DNA of 64,000 nt from Gemmataceae bacterium. GTDB lineage: Bacteria; Planctomycetota; Planctomycetia; Gemmatales; Gemmataceae. Positions 1 through 9,015 of this stretch are shown here, one piece after another. Location of the stretch: contig JAIBBI010000011.1 in assembly GCA_019694755.1 (NCBI GenBank), forward strand, positions 1 through 64,000, read 5' to 3'. Position 1 is the first letter of the stretch. Each line of letters opens with the position of its first letter. Under the pieces are notes generated by a model. That model ran no database searches and was not told where the DNA came from. It was given only the letters and a program-made list of their open reading frames with translations. The translations under genes were made by a program, and so were the position numbers.

Positions 1-219
1 GTTGTGAACCACTTCGACCGTGTGGGGGTCCTGTCAGCCGTGTTCAGCCAGCTCGCGCTCGCGGCGATCAACGTCCAGGAGACGGAAAACGTCGTTTTCG
101 AGGGAGCCGCCGCTGCCGTCGCCCGCATTCACCTCGATAGCGAGCCGCCGAAGGAGGCCCTCGACGCTATGCGGGCCGAATCGGCAGACATCATCGAACT
201 GAGCGTGTTGAAGCTGTAA
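1..219 (+). CDS. C-terminal end of a D-3-phosphoglycerate dehydrogenase-like protein (ACT-type domain, partial)
   Basis: The frame is open at the window edge and ends with TAA at 217-219, so this is probably the 3' end of a gene that starts outside the window. The visible residues (RVGVLSAVFSQL, then INVQETENVVFEGA, then IELSVLKL) look like the C-terminal ACT-type regulatory domain of 2-hydroxyacid dehydrogenases of the SerA type, which make 3-phosphohydroxypyruvate for serine synthesis. No catalytic domain lies in the window, so the call rests on the tail alone. It could belong to another ACT-domain dehydrogenase. Confidence 0.55.
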   Translation, partial: VVNHFDRVGVLSAVFSQLALAAINVQETENVVFEGAAAAVARIHLDSEPPKEALDAMRAESADIIELSVLKL

Positions 220-310
220 ACGTGCGGCGGATTTCTCAAAGATGTAGGTCTTGCTGCCTCGGTGTGGTAGATTACTGCGAATCAGTTGCAGCCTCCATTC
301 AGGGGTGTTT

Positions 311-3300
311 ATGCGATCGCGCCATCCTGCCGGGCTTCGCCGGAATACAGTCCGAATCCGGTTCGATGCCTTGGAGTCCCGAATTGCACCCGCGCTCGCA
401 TTCGACCCGGTCGCCCAGGCCGCGCTCCGCGACACACTGCTCAATGGCGTGACGAGTATCGGTGATTTCGGCGCGGAGGGGATTCTCGCCGTCTACGGCA
501 ACGATATCACGGGTATCCTCCGCGATGCCGAGTACAGGCCAATCATCGCGGCCGTCGATGCCGGGGCGACTCGGGCGGTGCTGGCGGCGAAGTACGAATT
601 TGCGACATTCAACAACGCGGCCGTCGGCAACACGGCGCAGTTTTACAGCAACGTGATGAACTGGCTGGCACAGGGGAAAGGGACGACCGCCAACATCGTC
701 ACGGACCTGTCGGCAGCAAAGACCTGGCTCAACGGGCAGGGCTACTCCAAAGTAACTCTGACATCGAGTTGGGAAAACGCCCTTGGCTCCGCGGACGTGC
801 TCGTGACGTACATGGACAACCCGAGCGCGGCCAAGCAGTCGGCCGCCATCACTTTTCTGACCGGCGGGGGAAATCTCTTCGCCGGGGCGAACGGCTGGTC
901 GAGTGCGACCCCGGGCGGAAACAACGTCCTGCGAACTGTCGGTGCGTCGTGGTCGGGCAACTACTCGGGCTCATTCGACGGCACGATTCTCCGGAGCACC
1001 AGTGCGGGCAACGCGGTGATGGCGCCGGACGTACTGATCAACACGGGCAATTACACGACCGCTCAGCAGATCGAGGCCGCCGCCGCAATTCAGGCAGCCG
1101 GGCACACGGTGCCGCCCGACGATGCGCAGTTTGCCGCGATTCGGACAAACATTCTCGCGAACGCCCCGGCAATCACACCATCGCTGGCGAATCCCGTCTC
1201 GGCGACCAATGACCGCACGAAGCTGCACATTGAGGCGGCGGTGCTGAACACCGTGCCGGTCAATCAGCTATTCGCCCACCGCACGGCGAGCGGGTTCGGC
1301 ATCATCCCGGCCAACGCGCCGCGTGTCACGGCGACAAAGTCGTATGCCGTATCGTCCGCCAATGCCGCTAGCCAGTGGCTCAGCACGGGTTTGTACGCCG
1401 CCCCGGGCGAGGCGGTGACCGTGACCGTACCGGCCGCCCTCGTCAATGCCGGGTGGAAAGTCCGGGTCAGCAGCCATTCCGATGATATCTCGGAGCCGAT
1501 CACCACGGCGGAATCATACCGGCGCATGCCCGCCAGCATTTCGCGAGACTTTTCGATTGCCGCGACTACCTTGGATGTTGGCAGTGTCTACGGCGGCATG
1601 CTGTATCTCGTGAAACCGTCGACGAGCGGGTCGGCGAACCACTCCGTCACTTTTGCCAATGCCGTCGAAGCGCCGACGTTCATTCTCGGAACGACGACCG
1701 ACACGCAGTGGATTGCCGGAATCCGGGATCAGCCCGCGCCTTACGCGGAGCTCGTCGGCAACAAGGTCATCATCACGCTGCACTCGAGCGATATCCGCAC
1801 GCTTTCGAATCCGACCAGCGTAGTCCAATACTGGGATGCGCGGATTACCGCCCAGGACTTTCTCGGCAACTCGCCGAACCCACGGACCTACCCGGAGCGG
1901 ATCAACGACGACATCCAGATCAGCGCGGGATGGATGCACTCGGGTTATCCGGTGATGGCGTACGCCAATAATCTCGCCAACATGGTCGATTCCGATCCGG
2001 GCGACGACTGGGGCTTCGTTCACGAATTCGGGCACAACCGCCAGAGTGGTTACTGGACCTTCAGCACGGAAGGGGAAGTGACCAACAACATCTTCGGCAT
2101 GTATGCGTTCGATTCGATCAGCGGCTTTGGCAACACGGTGCCGACGGATAGCTGGGGCGAGATGTGGTCGAGCGCGGGCCGCAGTAGCCGCATTGCGTCC
2201 TTCATTGCCGGCGGGCGGGTGCGCGGCGATGCCGGCAACGACCTGGCGACCTACGCGCAATTGCGCCAGAGCTTCGGCTGGACGCCATTCGAGACGTTCT
2301 TCCGGCAGTATCAGACCGATCTGCCGGCCAACCTGCCGACCTCGGATCAGCAGGAGCGTGATCAGTGGGTCACGCGGTTCTCGAACATCGTGGGCCGGGA
2401 TCTGTCGCACTTCTTTCAAGCGTGGGGCTTCAATCCCAGCGTGGCCGCACTGGCCGCGGTGTCCGGGCTGCCCGACTGGTCGCGCGTCGAGGTCGTCGCC
2501 CAGCCGACCTTCAATCGCGACTTGAACGCGGCCGTGACTTTCGATGTCACGGGCAACTTCGCCGACATCATGGCAGGCATGCCGGGCTATTCGGTCAGTT
2601 ACGTTTCGAATACGCCGGCCAGCGGCACGATCACGAACAACGGCAACGGCTCCTTCAACTACACCCCGAACGCCGGCTACGCGGGCGTCGAGGTCCTGCA
2701 GATCACCGCCACCAATAGCTTCGGCGGGACCGCGACCGGCACCGTGACCATCAACTATGCCGCTCCGCTGCCACGGGCGTATTGGAGACTAAACGATGGA
2801 GCGGGCACCGCGGCGCTCGACGCCAGCGGAAACAACCACACGGGAACCGTCTCCAACGCGACCTGGACCGCCGGCGTGTTGAACACCGGGGCCCTGCAAT
2901 TCAACGGGTCGAGCAGCAAAATTACTTTCGGAACCGGACCATCGCTTTCGGGTACGACGGATTTCTCCGTCTCGGCGTGGATCAAGACATCAGCCTCGAC
3001 CAGCGGGGTCATCATCCAGCAGCGCGATACCAACGGGTTCAACGGCCAGTACAGGTTGCAGGTCAATGCCAATGGCTCGCTTCAGTTCATGATCTACGGC
3101 AACAGTGCATACCAGTTCGACTTCAATTCGACGACGACCGTCAACAACGGCGCGTGGCACCTGGTCACGGCGGTGCGTCAGGGTACGACGGGAACGATTT
3201 ATATCGACGGCGTCCCCCGCGGGACGGCCACCGGGACAGTCCGCTCACTCGCGGGCTCCATCGGGGTCGGGGTGGGTGCGGATATCCGCGACAGCAATAA

Positions 3301-3907
3301 CTATTTCAACGGGACAATTGACGAGGTTCGCATTTACGATTTGGCGCTCTCGGCGGCCCGCGTCGGGCAACTGGCCGCGCTGGCCCCGGTCGGTGTGGCG
3401 TCGGTCGCCATCAATGACGGATCGTCGCAGCGATCCCGAGTCACGTCACTCACTGTGACTTTCGGCGGGATCGTGACTCTCCCGGCGAACACCGCCACGG
3501 CGTTCGCGCTGGCGGGGCCGGGCGGGGCCGTCCCGCTCAGCGTGGACACTACGGGAAGCACGAGCACTCAGTCGGGGGCCCGACTGACTTTCTCCGGTGC
3601 GGGGGTCGAAGCTGGCTCGCTGGCCGACGGTCGTTACACGCTGACCGTCTTGGGCGATTCCATCTTCGACGGCATCGGGGCCCGGATCGATGCCGACGGC
3701 AACGGGCAGCCAGGCGGCGTTCGAACCCTGGAGTTTCACCGCTTGTACGGCGACACCAATGGCGACGCGACGGTGAATTCTGCCGACTTTCTCGCGTTCC
3801 GACTGGCATTCCTGAGTAATAATGTGGCCTTCGACTGGGACGGCGACGGTACCGTCAGTGCAAACGACCTGCTGCAATTCCGCCTGCGATTCCTGGCGGT
3901 GGTTTGA
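311..3907 (+). CDS. Secreted M60-family (enhancin-like) metallopeptidase with cadherin-like, LamG and dockerin-like modules
   Basis: The protein has 1198 residues if translation starts at ATG 311, chosen because it lies just before the planctomycete N-terminal motif FDALESRIAPA. The zinc site is HEFGHN at residues 571-576 (nt 2021 onward), followed by an acidic residue in STEGEVTNN, which matches the M60 signature HExxH...E. After the peptidase come an Ig/cadherin-like stretch (about residues 735-815), a LamG/concanavalin-like domain (about 820-1013, opening with AYWRLNDGAG) and two EF-hand or dockerin-like repeats at the C-terminus (GDTNGDATVNSADFL and DWDGDGTVSANDLL). The likely role is extracellular degradation of glycoprotein or mucin-like substrates. 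The family call is fairly secure; the substrate is unknown. Confidence 0.8.
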   Translation: MRSRHPAGLRRNTVRIRFDALESRIAPALAFDPVAQAALRDTLLNGVTSIGDFGAEGILAVYGNDITGILRDAEYRPIIAAVDAGATRAVLAAKYEFATFNNAAVGNTAQFYSNVMNWLAQGKGTTANIVTDLSAAKTWLNGQGYSKVTLTSSWENALGSADVLVTYMDNPSAAKQSAAITFLTGGGNLFAGANGWSSATPGGNNVLRTVGASWSGNYSGSFDGTILRSTSAGNAVMAPDVLINTGNYTTAQQIEAAAAIQAAGHTVPPDDAQFAAIRTNILANAPAITPSLANPVSATNDRTKLHIEAAVLNTVPVNQLFAHRTASGFGIIPANAPRVTATKSYAVSSANAASQWLSTGLYAAPGEAVTVTVPAALVNAGWKVRVSSHSDDISEPITTAESYRRMPASISRDFSIAATTLDVGSVYGGMLYLVKPSTSGSANHSVTFANAVEAPTFILGTTTDTQWIAGIRDQPAPYAELVGNKVIITLHSSDIRTLSNPTSVVQYWDARITAQDFLGNSPNPRTYPERINDDIQISAGWMHSGYPVMAYANNLANMVDSDPGDDWGFVHEFGHNRQSGYWTFSTEGEVTNNIFGMYAFDSISGFGNTVPTDSWGEMWSSAGRSSRIASFIAGGRVRGDAGNDLATYAQLRQSFGWTPFETFFRQYQTDLPANLPTSDQQERDQWVTRFSNIVGRDLSHFFQAWGFNPSVAALAAVSGLPDWSRVEVVAQPTFNRDLNAAVTFDVTGNFADIMAGMPGYSVSYVSNTPASGTITNNGNGSFNYTPNAGYAGVEVLQITATNSFGGTATGTVTINYAAPLPRAYWRLNDGAGTAALDASGNNHTGTVSNATWTAGVLNTGALQFNGSSSKITFGTGPSLSGTTDFSVSAWIKTSASTSGVIIQQRDTNGFNGQYRLQVNANGSLQFMIYGNSAYQFDFNSTTTVNNGAWHLVTAVRQGTTGTIYIDGVPRGTATGTVRSLAGSIGVGVGADIRDSNNYFNGTIDEVRIYDLALSAARVGQLAALAPVGVASVAINDGSSQRSRVTSLTVTFGGIVTLPANTATAFALAGPGGAVPLSVDTTGSTSTQSGARLTFSGAGVEAGSLADGRYTLTVLGDSIFDGIGARIDADGNGQPGGVRTLEFHRLYGDTNGDATVNSADFLAFRLAFLSNNVAFDWDGDGTVSANDLLQFRLRFLAVV

Positions 3908-3982
3908 CGCAGGTTTCGGATTGTGGAGCGACAAGCCGGACCCTGCCTTCGAGAACATCCCGCCTGCGTGGGACAGACGGCC

Positions 3983-4020
3983 AAAAGAAAAGGACTCACG
4001 CCGGATCGACGTAAGTCCTT
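3983..4020 (-). terminator. Displaced copy of the tRNA-Leu terminator
   Basis: The stem AAGGACT (3990-3996) pairs with AGTCCTT (4014-4020). On the minus strand it is followed by a T-rich tail (TTTTCTTTT), as in an intrinsic terminator. The same structure with an 8-bp stem follows the intact tRNA at 21337-21374. Here no gene remains upstream, so it is a relic of the insertion. Confidence 0.7.
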
Positions 4021-4032
4021 GTGCTGCTTGAT

Positions 4033-4089
4033 TGCCGGAGACAGGACTTGAACCTGCACGCCCGTGAAGGGCACCAGGCCCTCAACCTG
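4033..4089 (-). pseudogene. Truncated tRNA-Leu (3' 57 nt only)
   Basis: This stretch is identical to the 3' 57 nucleotides of tRNA-Leu(GAG) at 21387-21443. It covers part of the anticodon arm, the long variable arm, the T arm with TTCAAGT and the 3' acceptor strand. The 5' half is absent, so it cannot fold into a functional tRNA. It marks the left junction of the island. Confidence 0.85.
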
Positions 4090-4599
4090 ATCCAACGTGG
4101 TTGCATTCACGTTGTGGCGGAATCGGCGTGACGTGGTTTGTCCTGCTTTTGTAGGAGGAAATGCAAGTTGTATGCGGCGGAGTAAAGGTGCAGCGCAGGC
4201 AGCGGATGGATCCGCGGGCAATAGTGCAACGCACAACCGTGGACTACTGTAACCTGCGATGATGGGGGAAAGCCTATCATCCGACCGCAGGAGGCGCCGA
4301 GGTGTCCGCGGACATGGTACCAAGAAGCGAGTTCCGACGTCAGGTTCTGACCGGCGGGCTCAGCAAGCGTTAGGCATGGGAGCCGTATCGGATTCACTAA
4401 AAGATCCAGACGAAAATCCTCACTTGGAGGAACCACCGGGGTATCGTCAGTCAACGCCGAACCGGGCGTCTCACGATCAGGCCGCCAACAGCAATACGAA
4501 CGCTTGAATGGCGGACTGTGTGGGCGACCCGGTGCGCTGTCGATATCATCGCCCACCGCAGCTTCTTGTTGCCGCTACTCGACCAAGGCATGACCGACA

Positions 4600-4857
4600 A
4601 CTGATTCGCCTCCGCTACCTGTCGCCAAACTCGACCTGCTCGTTATCGACGTCATCGCCACCGCCCACGAACGCTCGAACATCGTCTTCACCACCACCCT
4701 GGGCTTCGAACAGTGGATCGAGGTTCTCGGTCCCCAACGACTCACCGGCGGAGCCCTCGATAGGCTCACCCACCGCTGCCTCATCGTTGAAACGTCCGGC
4801 GAAAGCGACCGCCTGCACGACGCGAAAAGTCGGCGACGGAACGAACCAAAATCCTGA
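4600..4857 (+). pseudogene. Decayed IS21-family IstB helper ATPase (C-terminal part)
   Basis: From 4627 the frame reads KLDLLVID, then VIATAHERSNIVFTTTLGF, then RLTGGALDRLTHRCLIVE, and ends in GESDRLHDAKSRRR-like sequence at TGA 4855-4857. These match the Walker B region, the SNLPF-like strand and the LLDRLTH...GESYRL tail of IstB proteins. About 15-25 residues usually found between VID and VIATA are missing. The upstream piece LRYL joins only after a frameshift near 4621-4627. No istA or terminal inverted repeats were seen, so this is a dead insertion-sequence fragment. Confidence 0.7.
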
Positions 4858-4975
4858 ACCCGACCCGATTCCTCTACCCCGGAAGCACCGCTGCCGTGTA
4901 ATCTTCATCCCACCGGCGCTTCACTTTTCCCTCTCCCCGCGGTGCGATTTGTTCCGCCGCACACAGGAGCCGGCC

Positions 4976-5176
4976 TCATGGTGTGCTTTTTTGTTTAGAA
5001 GGCGAGATTATTACTCTCGGCTCTTCCGGCACTGGGCGCCACGACGAGTCGGTCGCAACCTTCCCCAAGGGCAGCGTGGCCTCCAGCGAGAACGTGCCGA
5101 TCTTTAGTTCGCCTTTTTCGACTGATTTCAGTGCCGCCTGACGGATGATGAAGGAGATCTCGGTGAGCGTCAGCGA
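4976..5176 (-). pseudogene. Coding-like remnant continuing in frame after the phytochrome stop codon
   Basis: Immediately after the TGA of the phytochrome gene (5177-5179), the same minus-strand frame stays open for 66 codons to TGA at 4976-4978. The translation (SLTLTEISFIIRQAALKSVE, then GELKIGTFSLEATLPLGKV) has a natural composition. It lacks a start codon and I do not recognise it. It may be the remnant of another gene fused or abutted by rearrangement at the island end, or a chance open frame. Confidence 0.3.
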
Positions 5177-8100
5177 TCAGGATCGACCGAGCGTCCGGCG
5201 AACGATATCGAGAAGTTCCTCAGGAAGAAACGGCTTCTGCAGGAACGGCTGATCGCCGATCTCGCCACGGGTGTTGCCCGCCCCCGTGTAACCGGACATG
5301 AAGACGACTCGGAGGTCGGGGTGCGAGGCCTGGAATCCACGAGCGAGATCGGTCCCGTGCATTCCAGGCATGATTACGTCGGTAAGGAGCAGATCGACAC
5401 GAGGGCCCGTCTCGGAAAACGCCTGCCGGGCCGACTCGGCGTCGACGGCCTCCAGTACTCGATAGCCCTGCCCGCGCAGGATTCGTCCGGTCAATTCACG
5501 CACCGCAGTATTGTCTTCGACAATCACGATGGTTTGGCCGGGTGTGACCTTCGGAGGCTCGGATCTTGGCTGACTCTTGGGTTCCGCATCGCCGACAGTG
5601 GATTTTCCGACGGGTAAGTACAGTTCGAAGCGGGTGCCCGAATTCAATTCACTCTCGACTCGGATGAACCCGCCGGCCTGCCGAACGATGCTGTAGACCG
5701 TTGCCAGTCCGAGTCCTGTCCCGTGTTCCTGCTTGGTCGAAAAGAAGGGTTCAAAGATGCGGGCGCGGGTTTCGTCGTCCATGCCCACCCCGGTATCGGC
5801 GATGGCAAGTCGGATGAACTTTCCCGGTTGAACATCAGGTTCCGCGCCGACGGTACGACGGTCAACATCGACTGCGGAAGTCATCACCGACAGCGTCCCA
5901 CCGTCGGCCATGGCGTCGCGGGCGTTGACAGCCAGGTTCATGAGGATCTGGGCAAACTGATCGGGGTTGAGCAGAGTCGGGGGCAGATCGGGTGCCAGTG
6001 TCGTCTGAATCGTAATGTCTTCGCCGATCAGACGACCGAGGAATTCACGAAGTTTTCCGATCTCGGAATTGATGTGCAACTCCTGGCGTCGGACGGATTG
6101 CTGCCGGCTGAGGGAAAGAAGTTGACGGGTCAGCGCGGCTCCGCGGTGGCCGGCTTCGACGATCTGCTCGGCGGCATGGCGGAGCGGGTCGCCGGGTGAT
6201 AGGGAGGTGCTGACCAGTGACCCGTACCCGATGACAATGGAAAGCAGGTTGTTGAAGTCGTGGGCCACGCCACCTGCCAGCCGGCCGACGGCTTCGAGTT
6301 TGGCCGCCTGCCGGACCTGCGATTCGAGGCGGACGCGTTCGGAAATGTCACGGGTGCAAGTGATGATGTCGGCAGATTCGTCGTATTTCGGACCCGCACG
6401 GCGGGAGGTGGTCTCGACCCAGACTGGCGAGCCGTCCTTCCGTAGGAGCCGGAGAATGATGGTCACGGTCCGGGCCTCGCCAAACGTCTCTTGATGTCGG
6501 GCGTTTCGAAGGTCCCGGTCGTCCGGGTGTACAAAATCGAATTTGGACCGTTGTACCATCTCTTCAGGCTCATAACCCAGAAGAGCCCGGCACGCGGGCG
6601 ATGCATAGAGGATAATGCCGTCGGAAGATTGGCGGGTAATCAGGTCGCCGGCGTTCTCCGCAATCAGGCGATACCTTGCCTCGCTGTCCTGCAGCCTCGC
6701 CGCTGCATCCCGTTGTGCTGTGATGTCCTGAGTCGTGCCCATGATCCGATCGGGCTGAGTTCCCTCACCGGCGACAAACCGGCCGTGCCAGAAGACCCAC
6801 CGGACTTTTTTGTCTCGGCGGATGATCCGGTATTCGATCGACTGCTCGGCCTTCGTTTCCCTGATCTTGTTCCAGACGGCGAGGAATCGTTCGCAGTCCT
6901 CGGGATGGACGACGTTTACTATGAAATTTTCCCAGCGGACGGGCGAGCCGGGAATCAATCCGAAGATGCGGTACGATTCCGGCGACCAGAATGAGTTTTC
7001 GCCGTCGACTTCCGATTCCCAACTCCCGATCCGGGCCATCATCTCGGCTTGGTTGAGCAGCGTCTGCATCTTCAGGACGCGTTCGTACGCCTGTTTGCGG
7101 TCGGTTATGTCCCGGCTGATTCCGAAAAGGCCGACGATCTTACCAAATGTGTCACGAATCGGTTGCGTGCGTGCGTCGACCCAAATGGGTGTACCGTCCT
7201 TACGGTAGTCCATCCATTCGCCAACAAACTCCTCGCCGGACCGAATTGAATGATGGAGGCGAATGACTTCTTCACGGCGAGAACCGGAGTAAGTCTCCCA
7301 GATCGGTCGGCCGAGCCGCTCACTAGCGCGGTACCCGAACATCCGCTCAGCGGCCCGATTGTAGAATGTGACAATCCCCTCAGCATCCGTCATGACGACT
7401 GCATCGCGTACCTGAGAGAATAGAAACGCGTACCGCTCACGCAGTTCGTCCGTTTGCTGTCGCTGCCAGGTCACGATAACGTCTAGCAGGCTGAATCGGA
7501 TTGTCTCCGCGGCAATCGCCCGCTCGCCGAGCGTCCACGGCTCGCCGTATCCGCGAACTTCCTCCGGGATCCCTTCGAAGTCCTTGCGCGGATGGAAGAC
7601 GAGGGTACCGTCGACATGGGAGATGCCGGTTTTCGGATCGCCGCCCCACGTCAGGCGGCGGATTTTTTCCCTCCGCGTCCAGATAAGCCAACTTCGCTCC
7701 GATTGCGGGACACGCAGCGCCATTACGCCGCAGATCTGCGGGCTCAGGTGTGCGAACTCTGGTGCTGCTTTCGAGAGGCAGTCAGTGACAAAAAGGCCTC
7801 GTTGGGAGTTTGATTCCAGCCAGTCAGCCAGCCGGTGCCACTCCTCTTTGGCCGGCATTTCGCCCTCACAGTACGCCTCCGACGGGGTGACGAGTGTGCA
7901 GTCGTCCGCCGCCACCAGAGACCGTAACCCGTGTTCGGTATCCAGAAGTCCAGTCGCCCAATGCGGACCCCGGCCAACGAATGCCGGAATCTTCTGCAGT
8001 TTCTCCTGGGCGTGACGTGCTTCCGTGGTTTGCTCGCGGAGTGTCCGATTCTCAATCCGATCTGCAATCATTCGGGCGGCGATGCGGAAGAAGCGGCCTA

Positions 8101-8923
8101 GTCGTGCCGACGGCCACCTGGGTTCGCGGTGATGACACGACAGCATGCCCCAGAGCCGACCGTCGACGATGATCGACGCCGAAAGTGAAGCGGAGACTCC
8201 CATGTTGCAATAAAAGCCCTTGCAGCATTCGTGGAAAGCTCGCAGTCGGGCCCCGGAGAGATCGACTCGAAGGTCTGGGTGTTCCAGAATCAACGGAATG
8301 TCAGCATGCTTGGCGTCGCCGAGGGCGTGTACGGCATGAGTTTCGTAGAGTTGGCGGGCCTGAGGGGGAATGTCGGACGCCGGGAACCAGTACTCGAGAA
8401 ATGGCGTCATTCCCGGCTGGACGACCTCGGCGATGACTTGGCCGTGCCAGTCGTCGTCGAACCGGTAAAGCATCGTGTGGTCGTACCCCAGAACCGGAGC
8501 GAGTTCGCGGACGACATGACGCAGGTCGGCGATGGTGTCCGGCAGGGACCGGGTCATTGCGTCAAAAAAAAGTTCGGACTCACATGCCGGGTCGAAACCC
8601 GGGCGAATGAACTCGACGATCCGGACACCGCCGGTCCGATGAACGCGCCCTTCGAGATCCCGGTGCCGGAATTCGGCCGAGCCAGTGATGCGATCAAGGG
8701 GAGGGCACGAAAACACTTGATCCGAGGCGGTGCCCAAGAGTTCGTCGGGGGTTCGTCCAAGATACTCCGCAGAGTTTGCGCCGCAACCCGTAATCCTCCT
8801 GGTATCGTCGAGTACTAGAAGAGCGCCGTGCGGCTGGACGAAACGCGGTGCAGCCACATCAAACCCGGCGCAGAGCTCGAGCGCTTCCTTCGGAACTTCC
8901 CAGGCGGCGAGCCGGTCGGTCAT
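5177..8923 (-). CDS. Bacteriophytochrome hybrid histidine kinase with three extra PAS domains and a receiver domain
   Basis: The protein has 1248 residues. It has a PAS-GAF-PHY photosensory core (about 20-495), PAS domains at about 500-610, 625-740 and 748-865, HisKA with AHDFNN (His888), HATPase with NLAVNARDAM, DTGVGM and GTGLGL (about 990-1105), and a receiver domain with Asp1182. Chromophore signatures are clear: Cys18 followed eleven residues later by QPHGALL (the biliverdin-linking position of bacteriophytochromes), PASDIPPQARQLY (181-193), SCHH (262-265) and the PHY tongue motif WGGDP (426-430). The GAF segment AFHECCKGFYCNMG also carries Cys233 where cyanobacterial and plant phytochromes attach bilin. 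Cys234 replaces the usual histidine. It is divergent from the kinase/regulator pair at 9016-10357, and a heme oxygenase and a bilin reductase lie on the same island. No membrane segment is present, so it is cytosolic. Confidence 0.9.
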   Translation of the reverse strand: MTDRLAAWEVPKEALELCAGFDVAAPRFVQPHGALLVLDDTRRITGCGANSAEYLGRTPDELLGTASDQVFSCPPLDRITGSAEFRHRDLEGRVHRTGGVRIVEFIRPGFDPACESELFFDAMTRSLPDTIADLRHVVRELAPVLGYDHTMLYRFDDDWHGQVIAEVVQPGMTPFLEYWFPASDIPPQARQLYETHAVHALGDAKHADIPLILEHPDLRVDLSGARLRAFHECCKGFYCNMGVSASLSASIIVDGRLWGMLSCHHREPRWPSARLGRFFRIAARMIADRIENRTLREQTTEARHAQEKLQKIPAFVGRGPHWATGLLDTEHGLRSLVAADDCTLVTPSEAYCEGEMPAKEEWHRLADWLESNSQRGLFVTDCLSKAAPEFAHLSPQICGVMALRVPQSERSWLIWTRREKIRRLTWGGDPKTGISHVDGTLVFHPRKDFEGIPEEVRGYGEPWTLGERAIAAETIRFSLLDVIVTWQRQQTDELRERYAFLFSQVRDAVVMTDAEGIVTFYNRAAERMFGYRASERLGRPIWETYSGSRREEVIRLHHSIRSGEEFVGEWMDYRKDGTPIWVDARTQPIRDTFGKIVGLFGISRDITDRKQAYERVLKMQTLLNQAEMMARIGSWESEVDGENSFWSPESYRIFGLIPGSPVRWENFIVNVVHPEDCERFLAVWNKIRETKAEQSIEYRIIRRDKKVRWVFWHGRFVAGEGTQPDRIMGTTQDITAQRDAAARLQDSEARYRLIAENAGDLITRQSSDGIILYASPACRALLGYEPEEMVQRSKFDFVHPDDRDLRNARHQETFGEARTVTIILRLLRKDGSPVWVETTSRRAGPKYDESADIITCTRDISERVRLESQVRQAAKLEAVGRLAGGVAHDFNNLLSIVIGYGSLVSTSLSPGDPLRHAAEQIVEAGHRGAALTRQLLSLSRQQSVRRQELHINSEIGKLREFLGRLIGEDITIQTTLAPDLPPTLLNPDQFAQILMNLAVNARDAMADGGTLSVMTSAVDVDRRTVGAEPDVQPGKFIRLAIADTGVGMDDETRARIFEPFFSTKQEHGTGLGLATVYSIVRQAGGFIRVESELNSGTRFELYLPVGKSTVGDAEPKSQPRSEPPKVTPGQTIVIVEDNTAVRELTGRILRGQGYRVLEAVDAESARQAFSETGPRVDLLLTDVIMPGMHGTDLARGFQASHPDLRVVFMSGYTGAGNTRGEIGDQPFLQKPFLPEELLDIVRRTLGRS

Positions 8924-9015
8924 GTGCAGACTTCGGTGCCCAAAATCGGGGCGATTTCTACACCACTATAGAACCTCTTCGGGTTTGACCGCAGACGTTT
9001 CCCCGGAACCGATCC
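8924..9015. promoter_or_regulatory. Divergent promoter region with a candidate operator palindrome
   Basis: The phytochrome gene (minus) and the histidine kinase gene (plus) start 92 bp apart and must share this control region. It contains the inverted repeat AAATCG-GGG-CGATTT at 8943-8957. A binding role for that palindrome, for example by the NarL-type regulator encoded at 9683, is inference. Confidence 0.45.

Larger units (their letters stand above)
3982..4089. repeat. Left island boundary repeat (att-like; tRNA-Leu 3' part plus terminator)
   Basis: This is a direct repeat of 21336-21443 with a constant offset of 17354. It begins just before the terminator stem and ends inside the tRNA anticodon arm (last shared bases CTCAACCTG). 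Beyond 4089 the sequence diverges from the real tRNA (ATCCAACG here, GCGCGTCT at the intact copy). Confidence 0.85.
4090..5176. other. Gene-poor island end with decayed sequence
   Basis: No intact gene is convincing here. The stretch opens with a short hairpin (AACGTG at 4094-4099 pairing with CACGTT at 4108-4113) and then contains unassigned sequence to about 4600, an istB remnant, and a coding-like fragment just downstream of the phytochrome stop. The longer open frames in it have unnatural composition and no recognisable domains. Confidence 0.5.

Noticed and set aside
4114-4133. GTGGCGGAATCGGCGTGACG as a second tRNA-Leu 5' fragment on the plus strand
   Set aside because: It resembles a D-arm region over about 14 bases only, in the wrong orientation to complete the nearby fragment. 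This is too little to call.
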